Shown here: in pieces, positions 34,914 to 45,400 of the stretch
Layout: each line of letters begins with the position of its first letter
Position numbering within the stretch: position 1 is the first letter of the stretch
NCBI GenBank assembly: GCA_035079385.1
Contig: JAVHKY010000037.1
Location: 1,922,001 to 1,986,000 of the forward strand
DNA length: 64,000 nt
Source: Aspidiotus rigidus
Taxonomy: Eukaryota > Arthropoda > Insecta > Hemiptera > Diaspididae
Reading direction: 5' to 3'
Program-made: the position numbers and the translations under genes
Notes under the pieces: model-generated
Databases searched by the model: none
What the model saw: the letters and a program-made list of their open reading frames with translations, nothing else
What the model was told of the DNA's origin: nothing

Positions 34914-35108
34914 CTATCTGCTTGCTAAAAGTTCCTTGTTGCTCTCCGTAAGGTCCTTCACAACTTGGATGAATTGAGCACTTTCCATTCTTCCTTGTTT
35001 TCGTTGATAAAGTTCCTTGATTTCTTTATACGCGAATACTCCAACGCCAGTACCGCCCAACCACTGTATCCAAGGAATAGAACGAAGTGATCTTATTATA
35101 ATGCCAAC
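34914..35108 (-). CDS. Unrecognised 65-codon frame with hydrophobic segment
   Basis: The minus-strand frame is bounded by stops and reads RSLRSIPWIQWLGGTGVGVF followed by a charged helix rich in K, E and Q. A short hydrophobic stretch then a coiled-coil-like helix would suit a small membrane-anchored peptide or an exon. There is no ATG near its 5' end. It overlaps nothing else and lies between the BEL gag fragment and the Gypsy LTR. Function unknown. Confidence 0.25.
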   Translation of the reverse strand, partial: VGIIIRSLRSIPWIQWLGGTGVGVFAYKEIKELYQRKQGRMESAQFIQVVKDLTESNKELLASR

Positions 35109-35238
35109 TCATGACGACTTTACACAGCTACACTTTTTTTCCGTACGCATGCGACTTAATGCGACACGGGTAGCATTTTGGCATTCTGGTATCGACTTTG
35201 TGACAACACGTTATCAAATCCATCATGTTATCACGAGA

Positions 35239-36792
35239 TGTGACGTTACAAGGAGCATGTTCGACTCCATAGTAGGCCACATAAAGCACAAGGTCGGCTC
35301 TCCAAAGAGGAACTCAATGTTCAGAAAACACCTCTCCGTATTGTAGTTTATAATTTTGAGGGTTGGTCTCCGGTTTGACCGGAACACACATTTTAATCAA
35401 AATTTGAGCTACAGAGTCTAGCCTAAAGCAGAATGAGATCAACACTGAAAGACACGGAGGGGGAGGGTCGCGCTTGACCGTATCTCAGGGACTTCGATAC
35501 TCATCTGAAATGGATAAAAAAGTAGGCTGAGTAGGAGAGATGTATGGATTGAGGCTCGGATAGACATTACAGTCAGGAGGGAGAGAGCAGAGAAAGAGAC
35601 TTGTAGTTTACCTCAGAGAATGTGTGTTCGAGTTAGCACTGCAGAAACAGCGAGTGTATCGTGTCAGTACTAAGTTTTGTAGGCTTATCTAAAAATAGTA
35701 GAAATAAAGGGAGGAGTCGACAATCGAATACCGGATCACGTAGTATAGTTGAGATTATAGAAATCAGTCCGAAGCCGAAACGAAATAAAAGAAAGGTTCG
35801 AGCTTTACGACATACCCTATACACCACTCACGCCCCTGCCATGGGTGTTCACGCTAACACCATCTTTTAGATAGAGCAAATCTCAAAATCAAACCCAATA
35901 TTCGGCGTAGCGTAAGTTTTCATCCCATTGAGATGATGGAATATCGCATTCGAGCTTAAAGAAAATATAGATTGCGACGGGACGTAGTTTTAATTTGGAG
36001 AGAGAAAAATAGCAAAGAAAAAGAAAAAAAAAGAAAGAGAAAAAAAAAACAAAATCGGAAACGATCAAAATATAAATAAAATAAAGAGTAAATAAAAGAA
36101 AAATGTGAATTTGGTGGGAGCGAGGAGGCTCAGATACGTAAATCAAAATAAATGGAACAAAAATAACAGAACTAAAATAAATCAAATTAAAATGAATAAA
36201 CTAAAAAAAATTATAAGAAATAATAAGAAATGTAACTAAAAATAAGAAAAATCTGAAGAGAACGCCAGCGGGTGATGAGAGACTCGTAGGTGGTCTTCGA
36301 CGAAGCTCGCCAATTGCGAGAGTATTTTTTTTCGATTTGGATTACCAAGAGCCCAAGCCCAAAACCACTTTAGGGATAGTAAACCAGAGATGGCTGGGTG
36401 AAATCCTGTCCAGCGTCGCAAACGGTGGTTGACGGGCAAATTTTGACGTCAGCCGTAAATGCAGTAAGACGCGCAACAAGAAAAATTGATAATATATTTT
36501 AAAGACTTTTTTCAAGCTATTCAACACGACAGTCTCATAGAAATGTACGGAAAGCGAGTGAAACAGTTATAACCGATAGGCGATAGTACAGTATCGATGC
36601 CGGTTACCGGGAGAAAAAAAAAAGGAAGAAAAAGAAGGGAATGGAGAGAGGATAAGAGTATGCAGTACTGATATCGCATACAATAGGAAAGAGAGAAGGG
36701 AAATTACAGAGACTAGCCGCACGAACGCCCAGCGAGCGAAGTACGGCCGCCTTCACACGTCTTCGATGAAACCGAGAGTTCGTAACGCCACA
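35239..36792 (-). repeat. Gypsy element 3' LTR
   Basis: Identical to the right-hand copy except at three substitutions I could see (near 35427, 36640 and 36731). It ends in the TG...CA form expected of LTRs. It contains a poly(A)/purine-rich block at 36000-36270. Confidence 0.95.
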
Positions 36793-36804
36793 TTCGCCCC
36801 TGTT
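36793..36804 (-). promoter_or_regulatory. Candidate polypurine tract
   Basis: On the coding strand the bases directly before the 3' LTR read ACAGGGGCGAA, a short purine-rich run with one C, in the position where plus-strand DNA synthesis is primed. It is short for a polypurine tract. Confidence 0.5.
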
Positions 36805-38001
36805 GAGATGTGACAAAATCCCAAAGGACTTTGGACCATCTCAATACAGTACTTCAGAAGATTCGAACCCCAGGAACAGCGAAGAGTGATCCAGCAGCGG
36901 AGGCCCACACCCAGATCCAGAACAGAAGGGACACCCACCAGTGAGTCGCACCAACAGATCTGCGGACGCTACAACAGAGATTCAGAAAAAGAACAAAACG
37001 TAAGTACTTCTATAAAATTACAATAATCGAGTAGTAAATCCTCGATAGTAAGATAGTAATGGTAGAAAATAAAGCAAAAGAGAGAAAAAAAATAATTAAA
37101 AAAAAAAATTTAAAAAAAATTAAAAAAAGGAAATTAGCAAGGTTACAAAAGAAAAGGTAATAACTTCCAATATCTCTTCGATATAGGTGGACAAATTTAA
37201 CCAGAGAACTCATCATATTCCGCCAATCAACGTGGTAAACCATTCTACAAGATCACCAACTTCGGAATCTTGCCTTATGCTGTAAGGTAAGTCAATATAT
37301 ACATATAGATATTAATAAAGTAGTCTTAGAATAAATAGCACGATTGGTAACGGAATGACAAAACAAAGAAAGGATACAAAAGAAAAAAAAGATTGAAACA
37401 AAATAAACAAAATTAAAAAAAAAAATTTTTAAAAAAATTAAAAAAAAAATGAAGGAAAATAATAACAATAATGACTAAAAATAAAACACAAGACATTAAT
37501 AAGAAACAAAAAAGGTACAAAGTCCGAGTCGAGCTAGGGAATTGAGTTCACTACTGGGTCCTTGTTTGAAGGCTTACTCTTTCTGGTCCGGGAAAATCAA
37601 ATTTTCCGGGACTAGTACTTGAAACGACTTTTTGCTGACAGTCCGGAAAATTGAACAATTTTCGGGACTAGTACTTCAGAATCGAGTTCCCGATATATCT
37701 TCTGGCATCTTTCCAATTCACAGCTATTTTGCGAGGAAAGAAATATTTAGGACGAAGACACGGATATTATTTGAGCTCAGACGCTCGGAAAGAGAGGAAA
37801 CCCCTCGCGGAGTTATAATGGGAAGCAGCTACAGAAAAAGTTATAGGGTAACGGGAGAATTTAGGGATGCAAAATAACTACTCATTGCTGACGTGAAAGA
37901 TGTCAAGAAGAAGACGACTAGACATTTACCCGAGTTTCAGATATATACAGAAATAGGATAATTATGGCGAAATGACTTTTCAGAATATATATACAACAAT
38001 T
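36805..38001 (-). other. Gypsy 3' untranslated region
   Basis: No frame follows the RNase H stop on the coding strand. At 37587-37611 and 37642-37667 two near-identical inverted repeats (TCCGGGAAAAT/ATTTTCCGGGA type) are each followed by GGGACTAGTACTT. On the plus strand strong donors occur at 37001 (GTAAGTAC) and 37288 (GTAAGTC), with an acceptor ATATAG at about 37188, so an antisense spliced transcript is possible. A-rich low-complexity blocks lie at 37090-37130 and 37380-37450. Confidence 0.55.
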
Positions 38002-39312
38002 TTACATATTTACATATTCCTTTCTTCCCCCTCTCATTCCTGAAATATTTGAAGTTTTTACCCTTCGATCCTCGGCCTTCCCGATTCCAGTTGTTACTGA
38101 CAGAATTGCTGCGATTATCTTATCGACTTGTTCATCTTTTATTCTTTCTACAGCAGCAGTGAGGGCGTTTTTCAGATTTTTCTTTAGATCACTATCTTCA
38201 TCTTTTGTTCTATTTGAATCTACAATTTTCTCGCCCTCAGCTAATGCTTTTCTCGCCAGTTCGTCAGCCGCTTCATTGCCCTCATCACCACTATGGGCTT
38301 TTACGAAGGCAAATGTGACAGCCTTCATTCTAGTCAGCGCTTCCTCTAGTTTTAAAAGTAAAAAATTATCGGTTCGCCTATATGTTAGTGATTTATTTGC
38401 TGCATATTCGCTAAGCCACTTATCACGGTACTCACTAAAATATTTAATCACCCACATAGAATCTGTGCGAATTTCAAGTTCTTCCATGCGGTTTTGTTTT
38501 GCAATTTCTAATGCTCGCACAACAGCAATAATTTCGGCAGCGTTGTTATAGATATATTTCAAATTCGTGAATCTTTTAAAGTCGAATAATGGCTCCGAAA
38601 CATTCAACTTACTTTCTGGAGCGAAGAATACACCTATACCGGCTCTTGATTCAGGCGTACCATTTTTGGCGCAAGCGCCATCAGTGTAGATTACGACTCG
38701 CTTCGCGTATTCACGGATATTATTTCTGATGATAGAGTATTTTTCACTACCATTTTCGATTTGTCTTACCCGATATTGTTTAGTCTTCCAGAAATCCGCT
38801 AAACGGTCAATTTGTGTTTGTGCAATTTCTTCACTAACACAAAATGCATATTGTGGTTTCTTTTTCTTTTCGTATTTTCTAGCATCACGATAATTTAAAC
38901 CTTCCTTACGAGTAGTTCTAATGGGTCGGTCTTTTCTTTCGCTAGTATCAATTTGAATCCTCTTCATTGACGAACCATCATTTTTCATCACTTCGACTTC
39001 GTTATCAATTTGTTTGAACTCTGATTTTAAGTCCTCCTTTTGTGAACAAGTAGGAATTTTCGTAGATTTACTTGAATGAGGTCTTCCCCTTCTCTTCTTT
39101 TTCAAAGTGATTTCATTTTGAGAAGATTCTCCCTTCAATGTATCATCGTAATTTTCGGAATCTCGAGGATTGGTACTATCAATGGTCTTTTCTGACTTCA
39201 AGTCTTTTTCCAACCTCATTTGCCTTTCTTTCGCAAATTTTTTCCACGCGGCGTATCGGCGCTGCACCGGATTAGGCTGAGTGATGTCATGTACTCTGAC
39301 TAGATTTCTGAT
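38002..39312 (-). CDS. Gypsy polyprotein C-terminal part with RNase H1-type domain
   Basis: The 436-residue segment begins inside the target duplication and is in frame with the polyprotein on the other side of the Penelope insertion. An open-frame start at 39387 lies in Penelope sequence and is spurious. Numbering from 39387, a basic linker holds an AT-hook-like RRGRP (99-103). Residues 229-384 form an RNase H: YTDGACAKNG (D236), RAGIGVFF, NNAAEI (E285), RTDSMWVI (D309), FVKAHSGDEGNEAADELA (H365, D375). RAGIGVFF and the wide DEDD layout resemble cellular RNase H1 rather than the usual Gypsy RNase H. The role would be removal of RNA from RNA-DNA hybrids in reverse transcription. Its place after integrase is unusual. 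Now separated from its own polyprotein. Confidence 0.88.
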   Translation of the reverse strand: MRNLVRVHDITQPNPVQRRYAAWKKFAKERQMRLEKDLKSEKTIDSTNPRDSENYDDTLKGESSQNEITLKKKRRGRPHSSKSTKIPTCSQKEDLKSEFKQIDNEVEVMKNDGSSMKRIQIDTSERKDRPIRTTRKEGLNYRDARKYEKKKKPQYAFCVSEEIAQTQIDRLADFWKTKQYRVRQIENGSEKYSIIRNNIREYAKRVVIYTDGACAKNGTPESRAGIGVFFAPESKLNVSEPLFDFKRFTNLKYIYNNAAEIIAVVRALEIAKQNRMEELEIRTDSMWVIKYFSEYRDKWLSEYAANKSLTYRRTDNFLLLKLEEALTRMKAVTFAFVKAHSGDEGNEAADELARKALAEGEKIVDSNRTKDEDSDLKKNLKNALTAAVERIKDEQVDKIIAAILSVTTGIGKAEDRRVKTSNISGMRGGRKEYVNM

Positions 39313-39611
39313 GAAGAAAAACAAGGCTTTACCCGCACAATTTTTATTTTTAAGACGACGTTTCGACCAACTGGTGGTCTTTTTCAAGTAACTACAAAAT
39401 GTAACTGAATAGAAACTAAACTAAGAAGTACAGCTAATGTGAACGATGATTCAGAAAAAAAGTAAGAGTAAAAACAAGAAATTATTTGATATTCTTGATT
39501 ACGGGAGTGTATAGCGAGGCGAAGTTTGCAGTATCGCTCTTGTAGTTTACGGTGTTGGCGCGTTTTATAATCTCGATAACCTCCCTGAGCTTTCGTTTTT
39601 TGCTGTTACAT

Positions 39612-41878
39612 TCATTGGCCAAAATTTTTTATGTTCTTAAAATTGAAGCTGTGGCCCATTTCTTTAGAGTGACTAGCGAGAGCAGTGTGATCATTCTGTA
39701 ATCTTTCATCATATTTATGTTGGGAGATTCTGGCAGATAAAAACTGTTTGGTCTCACCAACATAAACTTGGGGACAACCGGAACACGGAATAGAATAAAC
39801 AACACCAGCTCTTTTATTGAGGGGGGTAGGATCTTTAATTCGAGAGAAAATTTTTTGATCGTGGAGGGTGTTGTGGTTAGCGAAAGCGATGCAAATTTTT
39901 GGATCCAAAGATCTTAAGAATTTTTGAATGATCATACTGCTCTGGCCTACATAAGGTATAGAAAAAAATTTGTGATTTTTTAGGGTAATATTATCTTTAG
40001 GTTTATAGCTAAGCACGCGCTTAATAAAATTATCAGGATAGCCATTATTGGTCAAAAGGATGCGGAAATCGGAGATAAGTTGGATGTGGAATTCAGGATC
40101 AGAAACTTTCAACCATTTTTTTATGAGATTGAAAGCGGTATTAAATTTATAATGGAAGGGTTGATTAGACAGGAAATGTATTATACGACCAGTATAAGTT
40201 GGCTTTTTGTAGTGACAAAATTTCAAATTATTACTATCAGTACGTAAAATAGATATGTCGAGAAAATTAATAGCGTTATAACTTTTTTCGTAGGTAAAGC
40301 GTATACGGTTATGGAAATTATTCATAAAATTAAAAAGATCGTCAAAAATATAGTCAGGAATTACAAACAAAGAGTCATCTACATATTTAGTCATAAATTT
40401 AATGTTATCGCCAAAATTTATAGTTATCTCTTTAAAAAGGTCATCGAGTACAAGTTCGGAAACTATAGACGACAGAGGGCCGCCCATAGGTACACCGTGT
40501 AGCTGAGAATAAAATTTCCCTTGAAACTGAAAATAACCATTTTCTAGGCAGAAGGAAAGGATGAATAAAAAAAGGTTTTTGTCGAGTGAGGTATGAGGTT
40601 GTATATCGTTCCAACGGGTTGACAGTGAGGCTAAGATGAGGTCGACTGGAACATTAGTGAACAAGGCGACGACGTCAAAGGATACGAGGATGTCCGTTGA
40701 GTCCAAGTGGATGGTCGATAAAATGAGAGGGAGGGACTCGGAAGAACGGGTGTTTATGTCATCATCTCGGATACAATTCAAAATACTGGCCACAAACTGC
40801 GAGAGACGGTACGTAGGCGCCCTCACGAAGGAAACTACTGGTCTCAGTGGAGAATTTTCTTTATGTATTTTCGGTAAACCGTAGATTCTAGGTGGTAGTC
40901 CATCGTTGCAGGAAAGGTAGCACTTTAGATTGTAGTCGATAAGGTTTTTTTCGAACATAGCTTTGACGAAAGCATTATTTTGATCTTGAATTTTAGCAGT
41001 AGGGTTTGATTTTAATACTTTGTAGGTAGTGGTGTCTTGAAGTAACGAGGATAATTTTTCGAGATATTCTTCCTTCTTAATTACCACAGTCGCATTTCCC
41101 TTATCAGCCTTTACCACGTATAAGTCAATGTTCTCCTTCAAGAAGCGTTGTGTGCACGTAATATCGTTTTTCAGGTTGGAGGAGATTTTTCCAGTCTTGT
41201 AGTATTTGGAATAATTTTGAGAACGACGGAGGTGATGGTTGATCCGTTGCCTAACCTCTTCTTTCTTTGGTTCAGGAACTCTTGTTTTTCGGATCAAGTA
41301 TTCGACGTCTGTGATTAATTTCTCAACCGGAACGTGGGGGGTAGGGGTGGCGAATTTTGGACCTAATTGAAGAATGCGCGCTACGTTATCGGGAATCGTG
41401 CATCCAGTGCTGTTTATCAACCATTTTTTGTTTATCTTTAGAGGGTCAGTTTTTTGGACATTCTTGGACAACACTCGAAGTTTTTTGGAAGTTGAACGGT
41501 TCTTCAAAATTTCTTCCTTTTTCCTCTTCCATTCAATATACATCATACAAACCTTGAAGAGATTTTCGTCGTTTACACGTTGTGAAAACACATTGCAATG
41601 GTTTTGGAACTCACTTTTTAAACGGATGACCTTTTTGTATAGATTATTGATTTCGTATGAAAGGATGAATTTCTTTGACTTTTGTGTCCAGTGGTTCAAG
41701 GATTTTTCTCTGGTCGAAATGGAACCGCATACGGTATAAATCACTTTTCGAAAACAGTTTTCAATGTGGGCCGGAAAAAAACCTTCACTTTTACAATTTT
41801 TCAAAAATTCAAGGGACGACGAAGTCCTCTGTAATTTTACTTGCGTGCTCACGATTTTTTCGCCACCCCTACCCCCCA
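39612..41878 (-). CDS. Penelope-like reverse transcriptase with GIY-YIG endonuclease
   Basis: The frame gives about 755 residues. It opens with GTG within the head-to-head junction, so the true N terminus is lost. RT motifs: KADKGNATVV (257-266), LPPRIYGLPKIHK (328-340), SFDVVALFTNV (D402), GVPMGGPLSS (462-471), YVDD (499-502) and INFLDISI. A GIY-YIG nuclease follows: VVYSIPC (693-699), VYVGET (705-710), R717 and E740. RT copies the element RNA and GIY-YIG nicks the target. Near the C terminus an extra base in a T-run at 39625-39630 shifts the frame and causes the stop at 39612; the normal tail continues in another frame to 39480. With the truncated start, the copy is probably inactive. Confidence 0.9.
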
Positions 41879-42402
41879 CGTTCCGGTTGAGAAATTAATC
41901 ACAGACGTCGAATACTTGATCCGAAAAACAAGAGTTCCTGAACCAAAGAAAGAAGAGGTTAGGCAACGGATCAACCATCACCTCCGTCGTTCTCAAAATT
42001 ATTCCAAATACTACAAGACTGGAAAAATCTCCTCCAACCTGAAAAACGATATTACGTGCACACAACGCTTCTTGAAGGAGAACATTGACTTATACGTGGT
42101 AAAGGCTGATAAGGGAAATGCGACTGTGGTAATTAAGAAGGAAGAATATCTCGAAAAATTATCCTCGTTACTTCAAGACACCACTACCTACAAAGTATTC
42201 CTATACACTCCCGTAATCAAGAATATCAAATAATTTCTTGTTTTTACTCTTACTTTTTTTCTGAATCATCGTTCACATTAGCTGTACTTCTTAGTTTAGT
42301 TTCTATTCAGTTACATTTTGTAGTTACTTGAAAAAGACCACCAGTTGGTCGAAACGTCGTCTTAAAAATAAAAATTGTGCGGGTAAAGCCTTGTTTTTCT
42401 TC
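41861..42402 (+). repeat. Inverted, internally deleted Penelope arm
   Basis: 41861-42199 is the exact reverse complement of 41014-41352 (part of the RT frame before the palm motifs), and 42201-42402 that of 39313-39514 (3' end). The joining point lacks about 1.5 kb (39515-41013) that the other copy retains. A plus-strand frame of about 120 codons across it is this deleted copy, not a gene. Confidence 0.92.
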
Positions 42403-42437
42403 GTTTGAATTATTCCTTGCACGTATAAAAATTCCTT

Positions 42438-45400
42438 TTAGTTTAGATTTCTGATGTTCTCCCATCTAATGGTTTTGTCTTCCCCTAGGCTTCGAAGTTT
42501 GTATCTATTTTCAAACGTTGTAGCTATAACTTCAAACCTATCTGAAAATCTCGGAAGGAATTTCTTAATCCGTCCCTCACCTCTTTTAGTTTGAGGATGA
42601 AGTCTAAGTTTGACAATGTCACCCACAAGTATTCTAGATCTTTTATCATCAGTGACTTTCGAATATACTTTCTTTAGACGATCTCTAACCTCGTTTATTA
42701 TCTTATTTCTGACTAGTTTCGGGGGCGGGATTCTTAATATTTCAGGAATTTCATCTGGTACTGGTTCACCCGTAATTATTTCGTGAGGTGGTACCAATGT
42801 TACGCCATGCTCGACCTCGTTAATCGCGCATTCAATATCACGTACCAATTCCCGCCAGCGATCATGAGATTTCTCTATTAAATGGATCCTCATCATATCG
42901 CCTACTCTGGACATAATCCGCTCAGCTAAATTGCACTGAGGATTATAAAATGAAGTGTGAGTTACGTTAATCTTCATATTGTTCATAGCCTCATAAAATT
43001 CGTCCGACGTGAAGGCCCTACCGTTATCACTTAAAATATTCTCAGGTTTGTTAAAATTCGCTGAGTATTTTTCTAGTGCTCTAATTACCGACTTCGAGTC
43101 GGCATTTTCTATCGGTACAATTTTCACCATTTTGGAGAAGCCCTCGAGCATAACCAAGATATACTTATAACGCCCTGAGCTGATTAAGGGACCGAAGAAA
43201 TCTAGGAACAGGAACTGATTTACCCGTTCAATTTCGATGTGTTTAATAGCTGCTTTCGCTCTTTTTGCGTGACATTTCATTTTTAAGCACGGTCTATATC
43301 GCCCTACATAATCGGCTACATCTTCAGCTAGCAACTTCCAGTGGAAATGTCTTCTTAGCACTGTGATTGTTTTTTGAATTGCTTGATGACCATAGAAACG
43401 ATGATAATAGTCGATGAGGTCTCGTTGAAGTTTTTCCGGCACAAAAATTCTTTCAATTCCATCGTATCCACGAAATCTATAATACTCTCCGTCAAATGTT
43501 ACACGTGCATTATTTTTCTTTCGCTCTGTCGATATTATTTCGTCCTCTTCCTGAAGAGATTTCAAGTCTTTGAGTTGAGCTCTCATTTGCGGGGATATTT
43601 CTACGTCAAAATAATTGCAGTCGATCGTCTGATCATTTTTCTGAAAGTCTTCGATAGTACTTTCTTCTTCTTCTTCTGGGAGTTCATGATGGGGTTCTAT
43701 AGGAAATCGATTCAAGTAATTAAACATCTTTTTCATTTTGGGCGATATAGTCTTAACTTCAGCCTGAAATTCTCTCATTCTAACATTGGCCTTCTGTAGT
43801 CGCTTGCTCAAGAACGGCCACATGGTTGTTAATTCGGCCCATACAAATTGGACGTGAAAATTAATTTTATGGCCATATAGGAGGTACGCGTAGCGTTTTA
43901 ATATGTCGGACATACAAGTGAATTCGAGTTCGACTGGGGAGTATCTCGTTTCTACATCCCTGAATTTCCTGCCCGCAAATACCAAGGGGTAAAACCCTTC
44001 ATTTTTGGTCTGCATAATGGCAGCTGAATATGATCTTTCTCTTACAGACAGCACTATATCGATTTCTTTATTAGGATCAAGATGGTAATTATAGCACATT
44101 TCTTTCACGCTCTCTTTGATTGCTAGAAACGTTTTTTCCTGCTTTTCGGACCATTCGAACTTGGCATTTTTTCTTATCAACTCCGTCAGGCAAGCTGCGT
44201 ATTCCGCATACGACGGTATGTGTCTCGAGAAATAGCCACAGGCGCCTAGAAATGAGCGTATGTCTCTTGGACATTTTGGTGCCTGAACTTTCTGCAGTTG
44301 TTCGACCTTTTCCGGATTAGGTCGAATTCCATTAGCGTTTATAATGTAGCCCAGAAATTTTGTCTCAGGCTTTGCCCATTCGCATTTCTCGAATTTAATC
44401 GTCATACCATGCCTTTCCAATTTTTCAATTACTTTCGCTACCTGAATTTTATGTTCTTCAAATGTTTCCGACATTATGACAATATCATCAACATAAACCA
44501 TGCAGAAGTCTTGGAATTCTTCTAGGAGAGGGGATGTAGCGGCGATAAACGCTTGCATTGAGCAATTCATCCCAAATGCAACCCGTGTGAACCTATACAT
44601 AGTTCCCTCGAAATCGAACGCGGTATAATCTCGTGAGTTTCGATGCAGTAGGATCTGCATAAACGCCCATCGTAAATCCAAGCGTGAGAAGTGCGTATAT
44701 TTCTTGCCCACAAACTTTTGAGTGATGCTCTCTATATTGGGTGCGAGGTTTTGTGGTGGCTTTAGGTATTTGTTCAGGAGCCGAAAATCGTTACAGATTC
44801 TGTATTCAGGCTTGGAGCCAGGGTCTGTCTTTTTCTTTACGATGACAATATTATTAATATGTGGAGACATACATTTTTCGAGTATGCCATTCTCAATCCA
44901 TTCATCAATTACTGACCGAACAGCTTTCATTTTTTCTCTCGAGTAAGAGTAACGTTTATTTTTTATGATGACCTTTTCGTCAGGATTGCGAAATTGCAAC
45001 TCGTATACAAAATTCAGTAATTTGCCTATTCTTTTCTCAAAGGCCACTGGAAATTTTTCTAGTAATTTTTTTTCCCAGTCTTGAGTTGACGGACCTGGTT
45101 CTTTTTCTACATTCAAGACTGTGAAGACTTCAGCTCTTCGTATGAAATCTTTTTTTTCCAACTTTCGTCGTCTATCAAGGAGATTTTCCTGTTGATATAT
45201 TTGCTGCAATTTCGTAAAAATGTCTGATACCGAGGCGAGAGGATCACCCTTTGCGCCTACAAATGAGATGATAGTCGAAGGCATCTCACCTAAGAATACT
45301 AGAGCTTCCCCAGGCATGTCTACTAGGAGTTTCTGTTCGATGGCTAGTTCACCTCCAAATAAACACTCACAAGGTAGGTCTTCGACGATATAAAAATACG

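Larger units (their letters stand above)
39313..42443 (-). mobile_element. Penelope-like element inserted in the Gypsy polyprotein
   Basis: The 12-base word TAGATTTCTGAT occurs at 39301-39312 and again at 42444-42455, marking the target duplication. The left 202 bases (39313-39514) are repeated exactly inverted at 42201-42402, and 41014-41352 is repeated inverted at 41861-42199. This head-to-head arrangement of a full copy and an internally deleted copy is typical of Penelope-like elements. A 41-base tail (42403-42443) exists only on the right side. Both ends hold a hammerhead-like motif (39353-39388 and 42327-42362). The element carries one RT/GIY-YIG frame. Confidence 0.9.

Noticed and set aside
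35889..36185. Minus-strand 98-codon frame in the LTR, also at 51333-51629
   Set aside because: It crosses an A-rich low-complexity block and appears only because the LTR is duplicated.
36793..38002. env-like gene between pol and 3' LTR
   Set aside because: No coding-strand frame with signal peptide, fusion or membrane segment exists in this 1.2-kb region.
38159..38551. Plus-strand 130-codon frame
   Set aside because: Antisense shadow of the RNase H domain.
39313..39387. N-terminal 25 residues of the RNase H frame
   Set aside because: This part is Penelope terminal sequence read through by chance; the Gypsy frame starts at the target duplication.
41841..42233. Plus-strand frame of about 130 codons
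   Set aside because: It is the inverted, deleted arm of the Penelope element, not an independent gene.
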